Source: Candidatus Omnitrophota bacterium (lineage in GTDB: Bacteria; Omnitrophota; Gorgyraeia; Zapsychrales; JANLHA01). From it: 17,762 nt of DNA. The stretch is taken from contig JANLHA010000038.1 of the NCBI GenBank assembly GCA_024653845.1, forward strand, positions 1 through 17,762. Reading direction: 5' to 3'. Positions 7,169-13,732 of this stretch are shown piece after piece. The notes below the pieces were generated by a model. The model worked only from the letters and a program-made list of their open reading frames with translations. It did not search any database and had not been told where the DNA came from. Each line of letters starts with the position of its first letter. Within the stretch, counting starts at the first letter, position 1. The translations under genes were made by a program, and so were the position numbers.

Positions 7169-9241
7169 ATGAGCTCTAAATTCAATTCTATCATTATAGG
7201 TTCCAGACCCAGTCGACTTGCCATTGTTCAGGCTGAAGAAATTGCCTCCTTTTTGGCCCAAAGCCAAATGGGACGGAGTAGCTCTGAGCTCAAAAGCTAT
7301 TCTTCTAAAGGAGATCAAGACCAGAAGACATCCTTGATGACCAATCCTGCCGAGGATTTCTTTACAGACGCCCTTGACCAAGCGCTCCTTGATCAAGAAA
7401 TTGACATCGCTGTCCATAGCGCCAAAGATTTACCACGTCAGTTGCGAGACGGTCTGGAAATTTTTGCCCTTACCGCGCCGTTGGATGAGACGGATGCGTT
7501 TGTCGGTAAAACACTTTTAAGCCAATTGCCGGCTGGTGCTCGAGTTGGAACCAGTAGCTTGCTAAGAAAAGAGGGGATCCTTAAAATCAATCCTCACGTT
7601 CAAATCAAAGATATCCGGGGAACCATCGAAGAACGTTTGCAACAATTGGATTCTGGTGCCTACGACGGCGTCATTGTGGCCACTTGCGCGCTCAAACGAC
7701 TCAAGCTTGAACATCGCATCACTGAAATCTTGCCGTGGGAGGCGACACCTCTACAAGGCCAACTGGCTGTTGTGGGACAAAAAAAAGATTGGCGACTAAA
7801 AAAACTTTTTAAGAATATCGATGTTCGTCGAAGTTATGGTCGTATATGGTTGGTTGGTGCAGGTCCCGGGGACCCCGAGCTTATCACTGTCAAAGCCACA
7901 CGTCTCCTCCAACACGCGGATTGCGTTTTTTACGATTATCTCGCGCACCGTGATCTTTTAGAGTACGCCTGGAAGGCAGAAAAGATTGACGTCGGCAAAC
8001 GCAAAGGACTTCATACCCTTTCACAATCAGAGCTTTCTCATCGGTTGAAAGAAAAAGCCATGGAAGGGAAAAAAGTCGTACGCCTCAAAGGGGGCGACCC
8101 TTTGATTTTTGGACGAGGAGGAGATGAAATTGAATACCTTCGATCTTATCACATTGAAGTGGAGGTCGTCCCTGGCATCAGTTCAGCGACGGGAATTCCT
8201 TCTTCATTAGGGATTCCGCTCACCGCACGTGGAATATCTGGTTCGGTTGCCTTTTTAAGCGGTCATCATGAAGATGAAAAAGAAGAATCCAGTCAAAGAC
8301 CTCTCACCATTCCTGACGCAGACACATTAATTTTCCTGATGGGATTAACCAAGTTGTCTGTCATTGTAAAATCATTACAAAGAGCCAAATGGCCACATAG
8401 CGCGCCAATGATGATCATTTCTAAAGGAACTCGCTCCGATGAAAAAATTCTTACTGGAACTTTAAAAAATATTGAAGAACTCGTCAAGGCTCATCCTCTT
8501 GAACCACCCGCACTGATCATCGCCGGAGATGTTGTTAAATTTTGGGAACGCTATTCTTATCGTGAGAATCACATTTTATATTTAGGAACAAACCCTGAGA
8601 AATATCGACCATTAGGACACATTATCCATCACCCCATGATTGAAATTACGCCTTCATCTTTAGATCGAAAAATGGTCGAAGAAATTCTTGCCCAACTGCC
8701 GACTTACGATATGGTGCTCTTAACAAGCCGGTTTGCTGTCCGCTATTTCTTTGATTTTTTGCAACAATATGACCGGGCTTTTGACATGATCAAAACCAAA
8801 AAGTTTGCAGTCATCGGTGACGACACGGCTTATGCTTTGCAACAACGAGGATTGAATGCGCACATCCTTGCCGAGGAAGAAACCAGCGAAGGGATGTTTG
8901 AAGTTTTAAAGAAACAATATTCTCTTCGAGGGAAAAAGATATTGTTCCCTCGATCGTCGCTACCAAATCCTTATTTGAAAGAAAATCTTACGAAGGAAGG
9001 CTGCGAAGTGACCTTATGGCCCATTTATGAAAATCGAAAGCCTGCTAGGCGACCGCTTCCGGCTGGTCCCATTGACCAAATTTTATTCACCAGCCCTTCG
9101 ACAGTTAGAAATTTTCTCGAAGATTATAAAGAAATTCCTGCGGGATGGGAAATCTTAGCCAAAGGGTCTACGACACAAAAGGCTCTCACCGCTGCAGGGT
9201 ATGAAAGCGAAATCATCGCGACCTTTAGAGGTTTTTTCTAG
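7169..9241 (+). CDS. hemC-cobA-hemD: Trifunctional HemC-CobA-HemD fusion; HemC part lacks domain 3
   Basis: This 690-residue cytoplasmic protein joins three consecutive enzymes. Residues about 6-218 match hydroxymethylbilane synthase (HemC): SRPSRLAIVQ, AVHSAKDLP with the catalytic aspartate D87, RVGTSSLLRKEG, DIRGTIEERLQQLD and CALKRL. Residues about 225-463 are uroporphyrinogen III methyltransferase (CobA/SUMT): VGAGPGDPELITVKATRLL, VVRLKGGDPLIFGRGGDE, VVPGISSATGIPSSLGIPLT. Residues about 468-690 are uroporphyrinogen III synthase (HemD): LLTSRFAVRYF, GEGMF-like SEGMFEVL, KILFPRSS and QILFTSPSTVRNFLEDY. Together they should convert porphobilinogen to uroporphyrinogen III and methylate it to precorrin-2. 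The HemC part stops where domain 3 should begin, so the conserved cysteine that holds the dipyrromethane cofactor is missing; by ungapped alignment the equivalents of E. coli K55, K59 and R131 are also replaced (T58, E62, L132). The preceding gene ends 4 nt upstream. Confidence 0.9.
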   Translation: MSSKFNSIIIGSRPSRLAIVQAEEIASFLAQSQMGRSSSELKSYSSKGDQDQKTSLMTNPAEDFFTDALDQALLDQEIDIAVHSAKDLPRQLRDGLEIFALTAPLDETDAFVGKTLLSQLPAGARVGTSSLLRKEGILKINPHVQIKDIRGTIEERLQQLDSGAYDGVIVATCALKRLKLEHRITEILPWEATPLQGQLAVVGQKKDWRLKKLFKNIDVRRSYGRIWLVGAGPGDPELITVKATRLLQHADCVFYDYLAHRDLLEYAWKAEKIDVGKRKGLHTLSQSELSHRLKEKAMEGKKVVRLKGGDPLIFGRGGDEIEYLRSYHIEVEVVPGISSATGIPSSLGIPLTARGISGSVAFLSGHHEDEKEESSQRPLTIPDADTLIFLMGLTKLSVIVKSLQRAKWPHSAPMMIISKGTRSDEKILTGTLKNIEELVKAHPLEPPALIIAGDVVKFWERYSYRENHILYLGTNPEKYRPLGHIIHHPMIEITPSSLDRKMVEEILAQLPTYDMVLLTSRFAVRYFFDFLQQYDRAFDMIKTKKFAVIGDDTAYALQQRGLNAHILAEEETSEGMFEVLKKQYSLRGKKILFPRSSLPNPYLKENLTKEGCEVTLWPIYENRKPARRPLPAGPIDQILFTSPSTVRNFLEDYKEIPAGWEILAKGSTTQKALTAAGYESEIIATFRGFF

Positions 9242-9310
9242 AGAACTGATGATTCCGCAGGCGCGAGCGAAATTCTTGTTTTTTAACCCAAGATATATTA
9301 GGATACGCCT

Positions 9311-10267
9311 ATGTCAAATTTTCGTCGATTAAGACAATCTCCAACGATTCGAGAATTGGTCCGTGAAACACACCTCACCAAGAATGATGTGATCCAGCCT
9401 TTTTTTGTCATCGAGGGAAACAAGAAAATAGAAACCATTCCTTCGATGCCCGGAATTCATCGCTATTCCTCGGACCTTCTCCTTCGGGAAATCGAAGATT
9501 ACATAAAAGGAGGAGGGAAGGCGGGACTATTTTTTGGTCTTCCCGGAAAAAAAGATGCAAAAGCATCTCAAGCTTATTCTGAAAAAGGTGTCATTCAAAA
9601 CGCGATTCGAAAAATCAAGAAAGAATTTCCAGAATTTCTAGTGATCACCGATGTGTGTTTGTGTGCTTATATGGACCATGGGCATTGCGGTGTTATTGAA
9701 AATGATAAAATTGTAAATGAAAAAACATTGCCGCTTTTATGCAAAGTCGCTTTGTCGCATGCTGAAGCGGGAGCTGATATCATTGCTCCATCGGACATGA
9801 TGGACATGCGAGTGGGTGAAATCCGTCGAGCGCTGGACGCGCAGAATTTCCGGAATACTGCGATTCTTTCTTATGCGGTCAAATATTCTTCCGCTTATTA
9901 TGGCCCTTTTCGTGACGCGGCCAATTCCGCGCCTGCGTTTGGCGATCGCAAAACTTATCAAATGGACCCCGCCAATGCTCGAGAAGCCCTCAAAGAAGCA
10001 CAACAAGACGTCCTTGAGGGGGCAGACATGGTCATGATCAAACCCGCCGTTGCGTATCTGGATATCATCCATCGTGTGCGTGAAGCTGTGAATGTTCCCA
10101 TTGCGGCGTATCATGTCAGCGGTGAATATTCGATGATCAAAGCCGCTGCTGAGAAAAAATGGATCAACGAACGCGATGTGGCTTTGGAAACTCTTTTGGG
10201 AATCAAACGCGCCGGAGCTGATTTAATCATCACTTATTATGCGAAAGATATTTTAAAATGGATTTGA
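9311..10267 (+). CDS. hemB: Delta-aminolevulinic acid dehydratase (porphobilinogen synthase)
   Basis: The 318-residue enzyme condenses two 5-aminolevulinate molecules to porphobilinogen in the cytoplasm. The length is normal for the family. The catalytic zinc cysteines are all present in DVCLCAYMDHGHCG (C116, C118, C126), so this is a zinc-type enzyme rather than the aspartate-rich magnesium type. The two Schiff-base lysines are K191 (AVKYSSAYYGPFRDAA) and K244 (MVMIKPAVAYLDI). Other family marks are PSMPGIHRY, IIAPSDMMDMRVGEIR and AYHVSGEYSMIKAAAEK. TAGGAT about 7 nt before the ATG can serve as the ribosome site. It follows the HemC-CobA-HemD fusion after 69 nt on the same strand and supplies that enzyme's substrate. 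The 193-nt gap after it contains one full and one partial copy of the structured repeat. Confidence 0.97.
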   Translation: MSNFRRLRQSPTIRELVRETHLTKNDVIQPFFVIEGNKKIETIPSMPGIHRYSSDLLLREIEDYIKGGGKAGLFFGLPGKKDAKASQAYSEKGVIQNAIRKIKKEFPEFLVITDVCLCAYMDHGHCGVIENDKIVNEKTLPLLCKVALSHAEAGADIIAPSDMMDMRVGEIRRALDAQNFRNTAILSYAVKYSSAYYGPFRDAANSAPAFGDRKTYQMDPANAREALKEAQQDVLEGADMVMIKPAVAYLDIIHRVREAVNVPIAAYHVSGEYSMIKAAAEKKWINERDVALETLLGIKRAGADLIITYYAKDILKWI

Positions 10268-10273
10268 AATAAT

Positions 10274-10387
10274 ATTGAGGATTGGGAGCAATTCCTGAGT
10301 GAACTCCGGACATCGTCTTCAAACAGGTTTTCAATTCTAGTAAAGACGATGTTCGTGTGAACGAAGGGGTTGCTCCCAATCCTCAAT
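10274..10387 (+). repeat. Structured palindromic repeat, copy 2
   Basis: The outer stem pairs 10274-10291 (TTGAGGATTGGGAGCAA from 10275) with 10370-10387, 18 perfect pairs. It extends inward by TTCCT against AGGGG with two G-U pairs, giving 23 in all. The inner stem pairs CGGACATCGTCTT (10307-10319) with AAGACGATGTTCG (10343-10355) around a 23-nt loop, including one G-U pair. The internal loop carries GAGTGAACTC on the left and TGTGAACGA on the right, nearly identical to copy 1, while stem bases differ in a compensating way (GAGTAA/TTACTC in copy 1, GAGCAA/TTGCTC here). It begins 7 nt after the hemB stop and lies ahead of hemL. No T-tract follows. Confidence 0.82.
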
Positions 10388-10411
10388 TCATACTTCATTT
10401 GATCCAAGAAA

Positions 10412-10443
10412 AGACGGGGCGATTGTGAGCGAATAGGTTACTC
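10412..10443 (+). repeat. Structured repeat, partial copy 3 (right half only)
   Basis: AGACGGGGCGATTGTGAGCG (10412-10431), continuing to TTACTC at 10443, matches the right half of copy 1 from the inner stem (6179) through the loop motif into the outer arm. It differs at a few positions, including TGTGAGCGA for TGTGAACGA. No left half is present between copy 2 and this point. It ends 17 nt before the hemL start. Confidence 0.65.
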
Positions 10444-10460
10444 ATGGTCACAGTATAAAT

Positions 10461-11762
10461 ATGAAAACTCTCAATTCTCAAAAAATTTTCACCCAAGCCA
10501 AAGATGTCCTTGTCGGTGGAGTTAACAGCCCTGTTCGCTCCTTCAAAGGTGTCGGCGGCAACCCGCTCGTCATGAAATATGGCAAAGGGTCCCAAATCCA
10601 CGATGAAGATGGCAATGCTTATACCGATTATTGTTTATCCTGGGGCGCGTTGATTTGGGGACATGCTCATCACAATGTGGTTTTAGCCGCGAAAAAAAAT
10701 GCAGAGCGCGGGATCAGCTTTGGAACAACCACTCGTGCAGAAATCGATTTGGCGCAGCACATTGTCAGCTGCGTTCCATCGATCGAATTGATTCGTTTTG
10801 TCAATTCTGGGACTGAAGCGACAATGAGTGCGATTCGCTTAGCTCGTGGATTCACGAAACGCTCACTCATTGTCAAATTTGATGGATGTTATCATGGACA
10901 TGCCGATGATCTTCTCACAACTGCTGGATCCGGAGTTGCCACGCTTCATGCCTCTTCAAGCGCCGGGATTCCTCAAAGTCACGTTGAAAACACCTTGAGT
11001 CTTCCCTACAATGACATCGAGACGTTAAAACAAACCCTTAAGAAACATCATGAGAATATCGCGTGTGTGATCATCGAACCAGTTGCGGGGAACATGGGTG
11101 TGATTCCCGCCAATAAAGATTTCTTAAAAACTCTCCGAGAGCTCACCCAAAAGCACAATATTGTTTTAATTTTCGACGAAGTGATGACTGGATTTCGCAC
11201 ATCGTTAGGTTGCGTGCAGGGAGAGACCGGAATCATTCCGGATTTGACCTGTTTGGGAAAAATCATCGGTGGAGGATTTCCAATTGGCGCTTATGGCGGA
11301 CGAAAAGATATTATGCAACATCTCGCACCTCTTGGGGGAGTCTATCAAGCTGGAACATTTGCCGGGACGCCTGTTGTGATGCGCGCAGGGCTTGCGGCGC
11401 TCAAGCTTCTTAATGAGAATTTTTACAAAAAACTCAACGAACGCGCTGAACAGCTTTCTTCATCGGTCAATCACTTTTTTGAGCAGAATAAAATTCCAGC
11501 CCACTTATCATCTTACAAATCCATGATGAGCCTGCGTTTTCGACGAGAACCTGTACAAAATTATAGTGACGCCCAAGCGGCCAGCGGAGGCCTCCAATAC
11601 GCACAACTTTTCCATCATCTTCTTCAACGAGGAATCTATTGGCCACCAGCCGATCTCGAAGCATTTTTCCTTTCAGGAATGCACACGAAAAAAGAACTCA
11701 AGGCCCTCGAAGAAGCCCTCAAGAATTTCTTTCTTATTCCTTCCTCAAATGCGAAGGCATAA
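10461..11762 (+). CDS. hemL: Glutamate-1-semialdehyde 2,1-aminomutase
   Basis: The 433-residue PLP enzyme converts glutamate-1-semialdehyde to 5-aminolevulinate, the last step of the C5 route that feeds HemB. Family marks are clear: GGVNSPVRSFKGVGGNP near the start, SGTEATMSAIRLARG, FDGCYHGHADDLLTTAGSG, IEPVAGNMGV, FDEVMTGFR at 238-246, and the PLP lysine K267 in CLGKIIGGGFPIGAYGGR. The length is normal. The ATG at 10461 has no clear Shine-Dalgarno sequence; the upstream bases belong to a partial copy of the structured repeat. Its presence implies a C5 pathway, but the partner glutamyl-tRNA reductase (hemA) is not in this window. The last 29 nt overlap the end of the convergent rpoN gene, so the two transcripts must share antisense sequence unless they stop inside each other. 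Confidence 0.97.
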   Translation: MKTLNSQKIFTQAKDVLVGGVNSPVRSFKGVGGNPLVMKYGKGSQIHDEDGNAYTDYCLSWGALIWGHAHHNVVLAAKKNAERGISFGTTTRAEIDLAQHIVSCVPSIELIRFVNSGTEATMSAIRLARGFTKRSLIVKFDGCYHGHADDLLTTAGSGVATLHASSSAGIPQSHVENTLSLPYNDIETLKQTLKKHHENIACVIIEPVAGNMGVIPANKDFLKTLRELTQKHNIVLIFDEVMTGFRTSLGCVQGETGIIPDLTCLGKIIGGGFPIGAYGGRKDIMQHLAPLGGVYQAGTFAGTPVVMRAGLAALKLLNENFYKKLNERAEQLSSSVNHFFEQNKIPAHLSSYKSMMSLRFRREPVQNYSDAQAASGGLQYAQLFHHLLQRGIYWPPADLEAFFLSGMHTKKELKALEEALKNFFLIPSSNAKA

Positions 11763-13134
11763 TGTCGAGCATCTGACGGTATTTGCTGATCGTACGGCGG
11801 GCAATTTTGATTCCTTTCTTATCTAAAAGCTCGACGAGCTCTTGGTCAGAGAGAGGGGAAGATTTATTTTCAGACTCCACAAGTTCACGAATCTCTTCCT
11901 TAATACTTCGATTGGAAACAGCTTCGCCGTTGGATGGAACTGCACCCGCGTTGATTTCGTCCTGAGTTTGAGCCCGAGGCAACACTCCTTGAGAAAAGAA
12001 AAATTTCATCGGCAAAAGCCCCTGCGGGGTATCTATGTATTTATTGTGAATCGCCCGACTGATCGTGGATTCATTGCGCTCCAATCGCTGGGCTACATCT
12101 TTTAAGGACATCGGCGTTAAACTCGAAATTCCATTTTCAAAAAAATCCTTTTGATGCTCGAGAATATATTGAGAAATTTTCTCGAGGGTATCTCCACGCT
12201 GCTGGATTCCTCTTACAAAATTGATCGCATCACGCATTTTTTTTCTGATATATGCTTTATCCTCGACAGAGAGAAGCTTTTGACGCAACATTTTCCAATA
12301 AGATGTGTTGATTCTCACGGGGGGAACACCTTCACCATTGATGAGAACCTGATATCCTATTTTCTCATCATGGACCACAAAGACATCTGGTTTAATATAG
12401 GTGTGACTTTTTAAAGGACGATAGTTTCGCGCGGGACGAGGATCAAGACTCGCAATGGTTTTCACGGCCTGCTTGACATCTTCAAGAGAAACCTTAAGTG
12501 CCCGAGCCAAGGCCGCATAATTCTTTTGTCCCAACTCTGCCAAATGATTCTGAATAATTTTGGCTGCAAGAAAGGGAGGCGTTTTGAATTTTATTTTCAA
12601 CTGGATGAGCAGACACTCGCGCAAATTCTGTGCTGCAATTCCTGCGGGTTCAAACGTCTGAATCACTGAAAGGACACGCTCGACTAAAGAGATATCAATT
12701 TGCAAATTTTGAGAAATTTCTACCGAATTGGTGGTCAAATATCCATCTTCATTAAGATTGCCAAGGATAAATTCTCCAATCATGCATTCTAAAGGATCTG
12801 AAAACTCCACTCGCATTTGTCGCATCAATTCATCTTCTAAACTTGGGAGATCTTGAATAGGTCGTTCTTCTGAAAATTCTTCTTCAGGTTCTCCAAACTC
12901 ACGTTCAGACTTTTCATAAATGGATTCCATTCTTTCTTTTAAATAAAGAGGAAGGCTCTCAGCTGCGGCTGCTTCTTCATCCATTTCAAGAAGGGGATTG
13001 GTTTCCAATTCTTGCTCAATCAGTTGATCCATTTCCATGATGGGCAAGAGAAGAATCTGAATCGCCTGCTGCATCACAGGGGTTAAAATTTGTTTCTGAA
13101 ATTGCTTTTGAATAGGAACAAGCCGCATTTGCAT
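11734..13134 (-). CDS. rpoN: RNA polymerase sigma-54 factor
   Basis: The 466-residue protein directs RNA polymerase to -24/-12 promoters that need an AAA+ activator and ATP. Region I is at about 1-50 (QKQFQKQILTPVMQQAIQIL, ending ELETNPLLEM), followed by an acidic linker (50-100), the core-binding region (about 100-290), a helix-turn-helix at 343-366 (SLKDVAQRLERNESTISRAI) and the signature RpoN box ARRTISKYRQ at 445-454. Length and order are typical; residues about 384-406 form a slightly long spacer after the HTH. No Shine-Dalgarno is seen. An extended -10 element sits 7 nt before the first ATG, which suggests a leaderless message; ATG 13128 is a second possible start. The 3' end overlaps hemL. 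The rightward gap beyond its start carries sigma-54 promoter sequences ahead of the exopolysaccharide genes. Confidence 0.97.
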   Translation of the reverse strand: MQMRLVPIQKQFQKQILTPVMQQAIQILLLPIMEMDQLIEQELETNPLLEMDEEAAAAESLPLYLKERMESIYEKSEREFGEPEEEFSEERPIQDLPSLEDELMRQMRVEFSDPLECMIGEFILGNLNEDGYLTTNSVEISQNLQIDISLVERVLSVIQTFEPAGIAAQNLRECLLIQLKIKFKTPPFLAAKIIQNHLAELGQKNYAALARALKVSLEDVKQAVKTIASLDPRPARNYRPLKSHTYIKPDVFVVHDEKIGYQVLINGEGVPPVRINTSYWKMLRQKLLSVEDKAYIRKKMRDAINFVRGIQQRGDTLEKISQYILEHQKDFFENGISSLTPMSLKDVAQRLERNESTISRAIHNKYIDTPQGLLPMKFFFSQGVLPRAQTQDEINAGAVPSNGEAVSNRSIKEEIRELVESENKSSPLSDQELVELLDKKGIKIARRTISKYRQMLDIMPSHLRKE

Positions 13135-13141
13135 GAATCGG

Positions 13142-13150
13142 AGTATAGCA
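13142..13150 (-). promoter_or_regulatory. rpoN extended -10 promoter, probable leaderless start
   Basis: Read on the minus strand, TGCTATACT is an almost perfect extended -10 element. Seven bases separate it from the rpoN ATG at 13134, which puts the expected transcription start at or next to the start codon. No convincing -35 hexamer is visible in the A/T-rich run upstream. Confidence 0.48.
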
Positions 13151-13176
13151 TAAAAAAAAACAAAAAAGAAGAATTT

Positions 13177-13191
13177 TGGCCTGATAATTGC
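13177..13191 (+). promoter_or_regulatory. Second, weaker sigma-54-like promoter
   Basis: TGGCCTGATAATTGC has GG and GC at the required 12-base offset and matches the consensus TGGCACG-N4-TTGC except at two positions of the -24 block. It faces the exopolysaccharide genes about 260 bp ahead of the stronger site. A transcript from here would run through the whole gap; a decoy or non-productive binding site is equally possible. Confidence 0.35.
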
Positions 13192-13300
13192 TAAGTATTT
13201 ATCCTAAATCTTAGCAAAACCATCAAAAAATCTTAATACTTTAAAATGGTGAAAATTCTAGACAGCCATAAGTTATTTATAAATATAGTCTTAAAACCAA

Positions 13301-13358
13301 TGTCATATATTGTCATGGACAGACATGTTCATTCTTTTCAACACCCATCCTGACATGT
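13301..13358. promoter_or_regulatory. Cluster of TGTCAT/ACATGT dyads, candidate enhancer sites
   Basis: TGTCAT at 13301, TGTCATGGACA at 13311-13321 (TGTC and GACA arms, 3-nt centre), GACATGT at 13322 and TGACATGT at 13351 crowd into under 60 bp. They lie about 80-137 bp upstream of the -24 element at 13437, the usual distance for sites bound by a sigma-54 activator. The repeated half-site is seen directly; the binding role is inferred. Confidence 0.35.
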
Positions 13359-13436
13359 GAAAGTAAATCATGGATATATTCACAGTTTCCCTATAAATTA
13401 GTCATAATTCAGCGATTTTTATAAAAAAACCGCAAA

Positions 13437-13451
13437 CGGCACGGGATTTGC
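13437..13451 (+). promoter_or_regulatory. Sigma-54 (-24/-12) promoter of the exopolysaccharide operon
   Basis: CGGCACGGGATTTGC matches the consensus TGGCACG-N4-TTGC at all but the first base, with GG (13438-13439) and GC (13450-13451) at the invariant 12-base offset. Expected transcription start is near 13463, giving a leader of about 48 nt to the GTG at 13511. A TGCTATATT element overlaps its right edge and could act as a sigma-70 extended -10, so dual control cannot be excluded. The rpoN gene lies next door. Confidence 0.68.
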
Positions 13452-13496
13452 TATATTCAATGAAAGGACTTTGCATTATGAGAGTATTAAAATTTC

Positions 13497-13503
13497 AAGG
13501 AGG
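13497..13503 (+). promoter_or_regulatory. Strong ribosome binding site of the MerR-like gene
   Basis: AAGGAGG lies 7 nt before the GTG at 13511. It is the best Shine-Dalgarno match I noticed in the window and decides the start, since the longer open frame from 13448 would have its translated region run through both this site and the promoter. Confidence 0.8.
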
Positions 13504-13510
13504 ACCGGCT

Positions 13511-13696
13511 GTGAAGAAAAGGATGACCATTACTGAGGTAGCTGAGGTCGTGGGAGTGAGCGCCAAAACTCTCGCCCGCTGGGAAAAATTTGGAAAAATC
13601 CGAAAACCCAAACGTGATTGGCGTGGATGGCGCGTCTATGATGATATTGATCTTTCGGATATTCGAAAATTTCATGAAACACTTTTTGAATATTGA
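13511..13696 (+). CDS. Small MerR/excisionase-like DNA-binding protein
   Basis: The 61-residue protein is little more than one winged helix-turn-helix: MTITEVAEVVGVSAKTLARW for the HTH and RDWRGWRVYDDIDLSDIRKF for the wing and following helix. This is the MerR N-terminal pattern, also shared with phage excisionases and AlpA-type regulators. It lacks the coiled-coil and ligand-sensing part of classical MerR proteins, so it probably binds DNA without an effector domain. The start is GTG 13511, chosen for the AAGGAGG site 7 nt upstream; the frame is open back to 13448, but that would place the start on the promoter. It is the first gene after the sigma-54 promoter and lies 36 nt ahead of the export-protein gene, so it likely regulates its own exopolysaccharide operon. 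The target site is not visible. Confidence 0.85.
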   Translation: MKKRMTITEVAEVVGVSAKTLARWEKFGKIRKPKRDWRGWRVYDDIDLSDIRKFHETLFEY

Positions 13697-13732
13697 TTCT
13701 TAATCATATGAAATAAAAATGAGGAATTTGTT

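Larger units (their letters stand above)
13135..13510. other. 376-nt regulatory gap between rpoN and the exopolysaccharide operon
   Basis: This AT-rich stretch separates divergent transcription units. It contains, from left to right, the likely rpoN promoter (leftward), a weaker sigma-54-like site, a cluster of TGTCAT/ACATGT dyads, a strong sigma-54-like promoter, and the ribosome site of the MerR-like gene. A 35-codon open frame at 13246-13353 has no ribosome site and is not called. Its AT content is higher than in neighbouring coding DNA. Confidence 0.75.

Noticed and set aside
9242..9310. GCGCGAGCGAAATTC in the gap before hemB as another repeat fragment
   Set aside because: Only about nine bases resemble the loop motif of the repeat, with no paired arm; too weak to list.
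10274..10387. Copy 2 as an intrinsic terminator of hemB
   Set aside because: The stem is much longer than usual, has a large internal loop and is not followed by a T-tract.
13246..13353. 35-codon open frame in the rpoN-exopolysaccharide gap
   Set aside because: No ribosome site, no recognisable sequence, and it overlaps the dyad cluster.
13448..13510. Longer N-terminus for the MerR-like protein from TTG 13448 or the internal ATG codons
   Set aside because: This would place the start on the -12 element of the promoter, and the strong AAGGAGG site points to GTG 13511.
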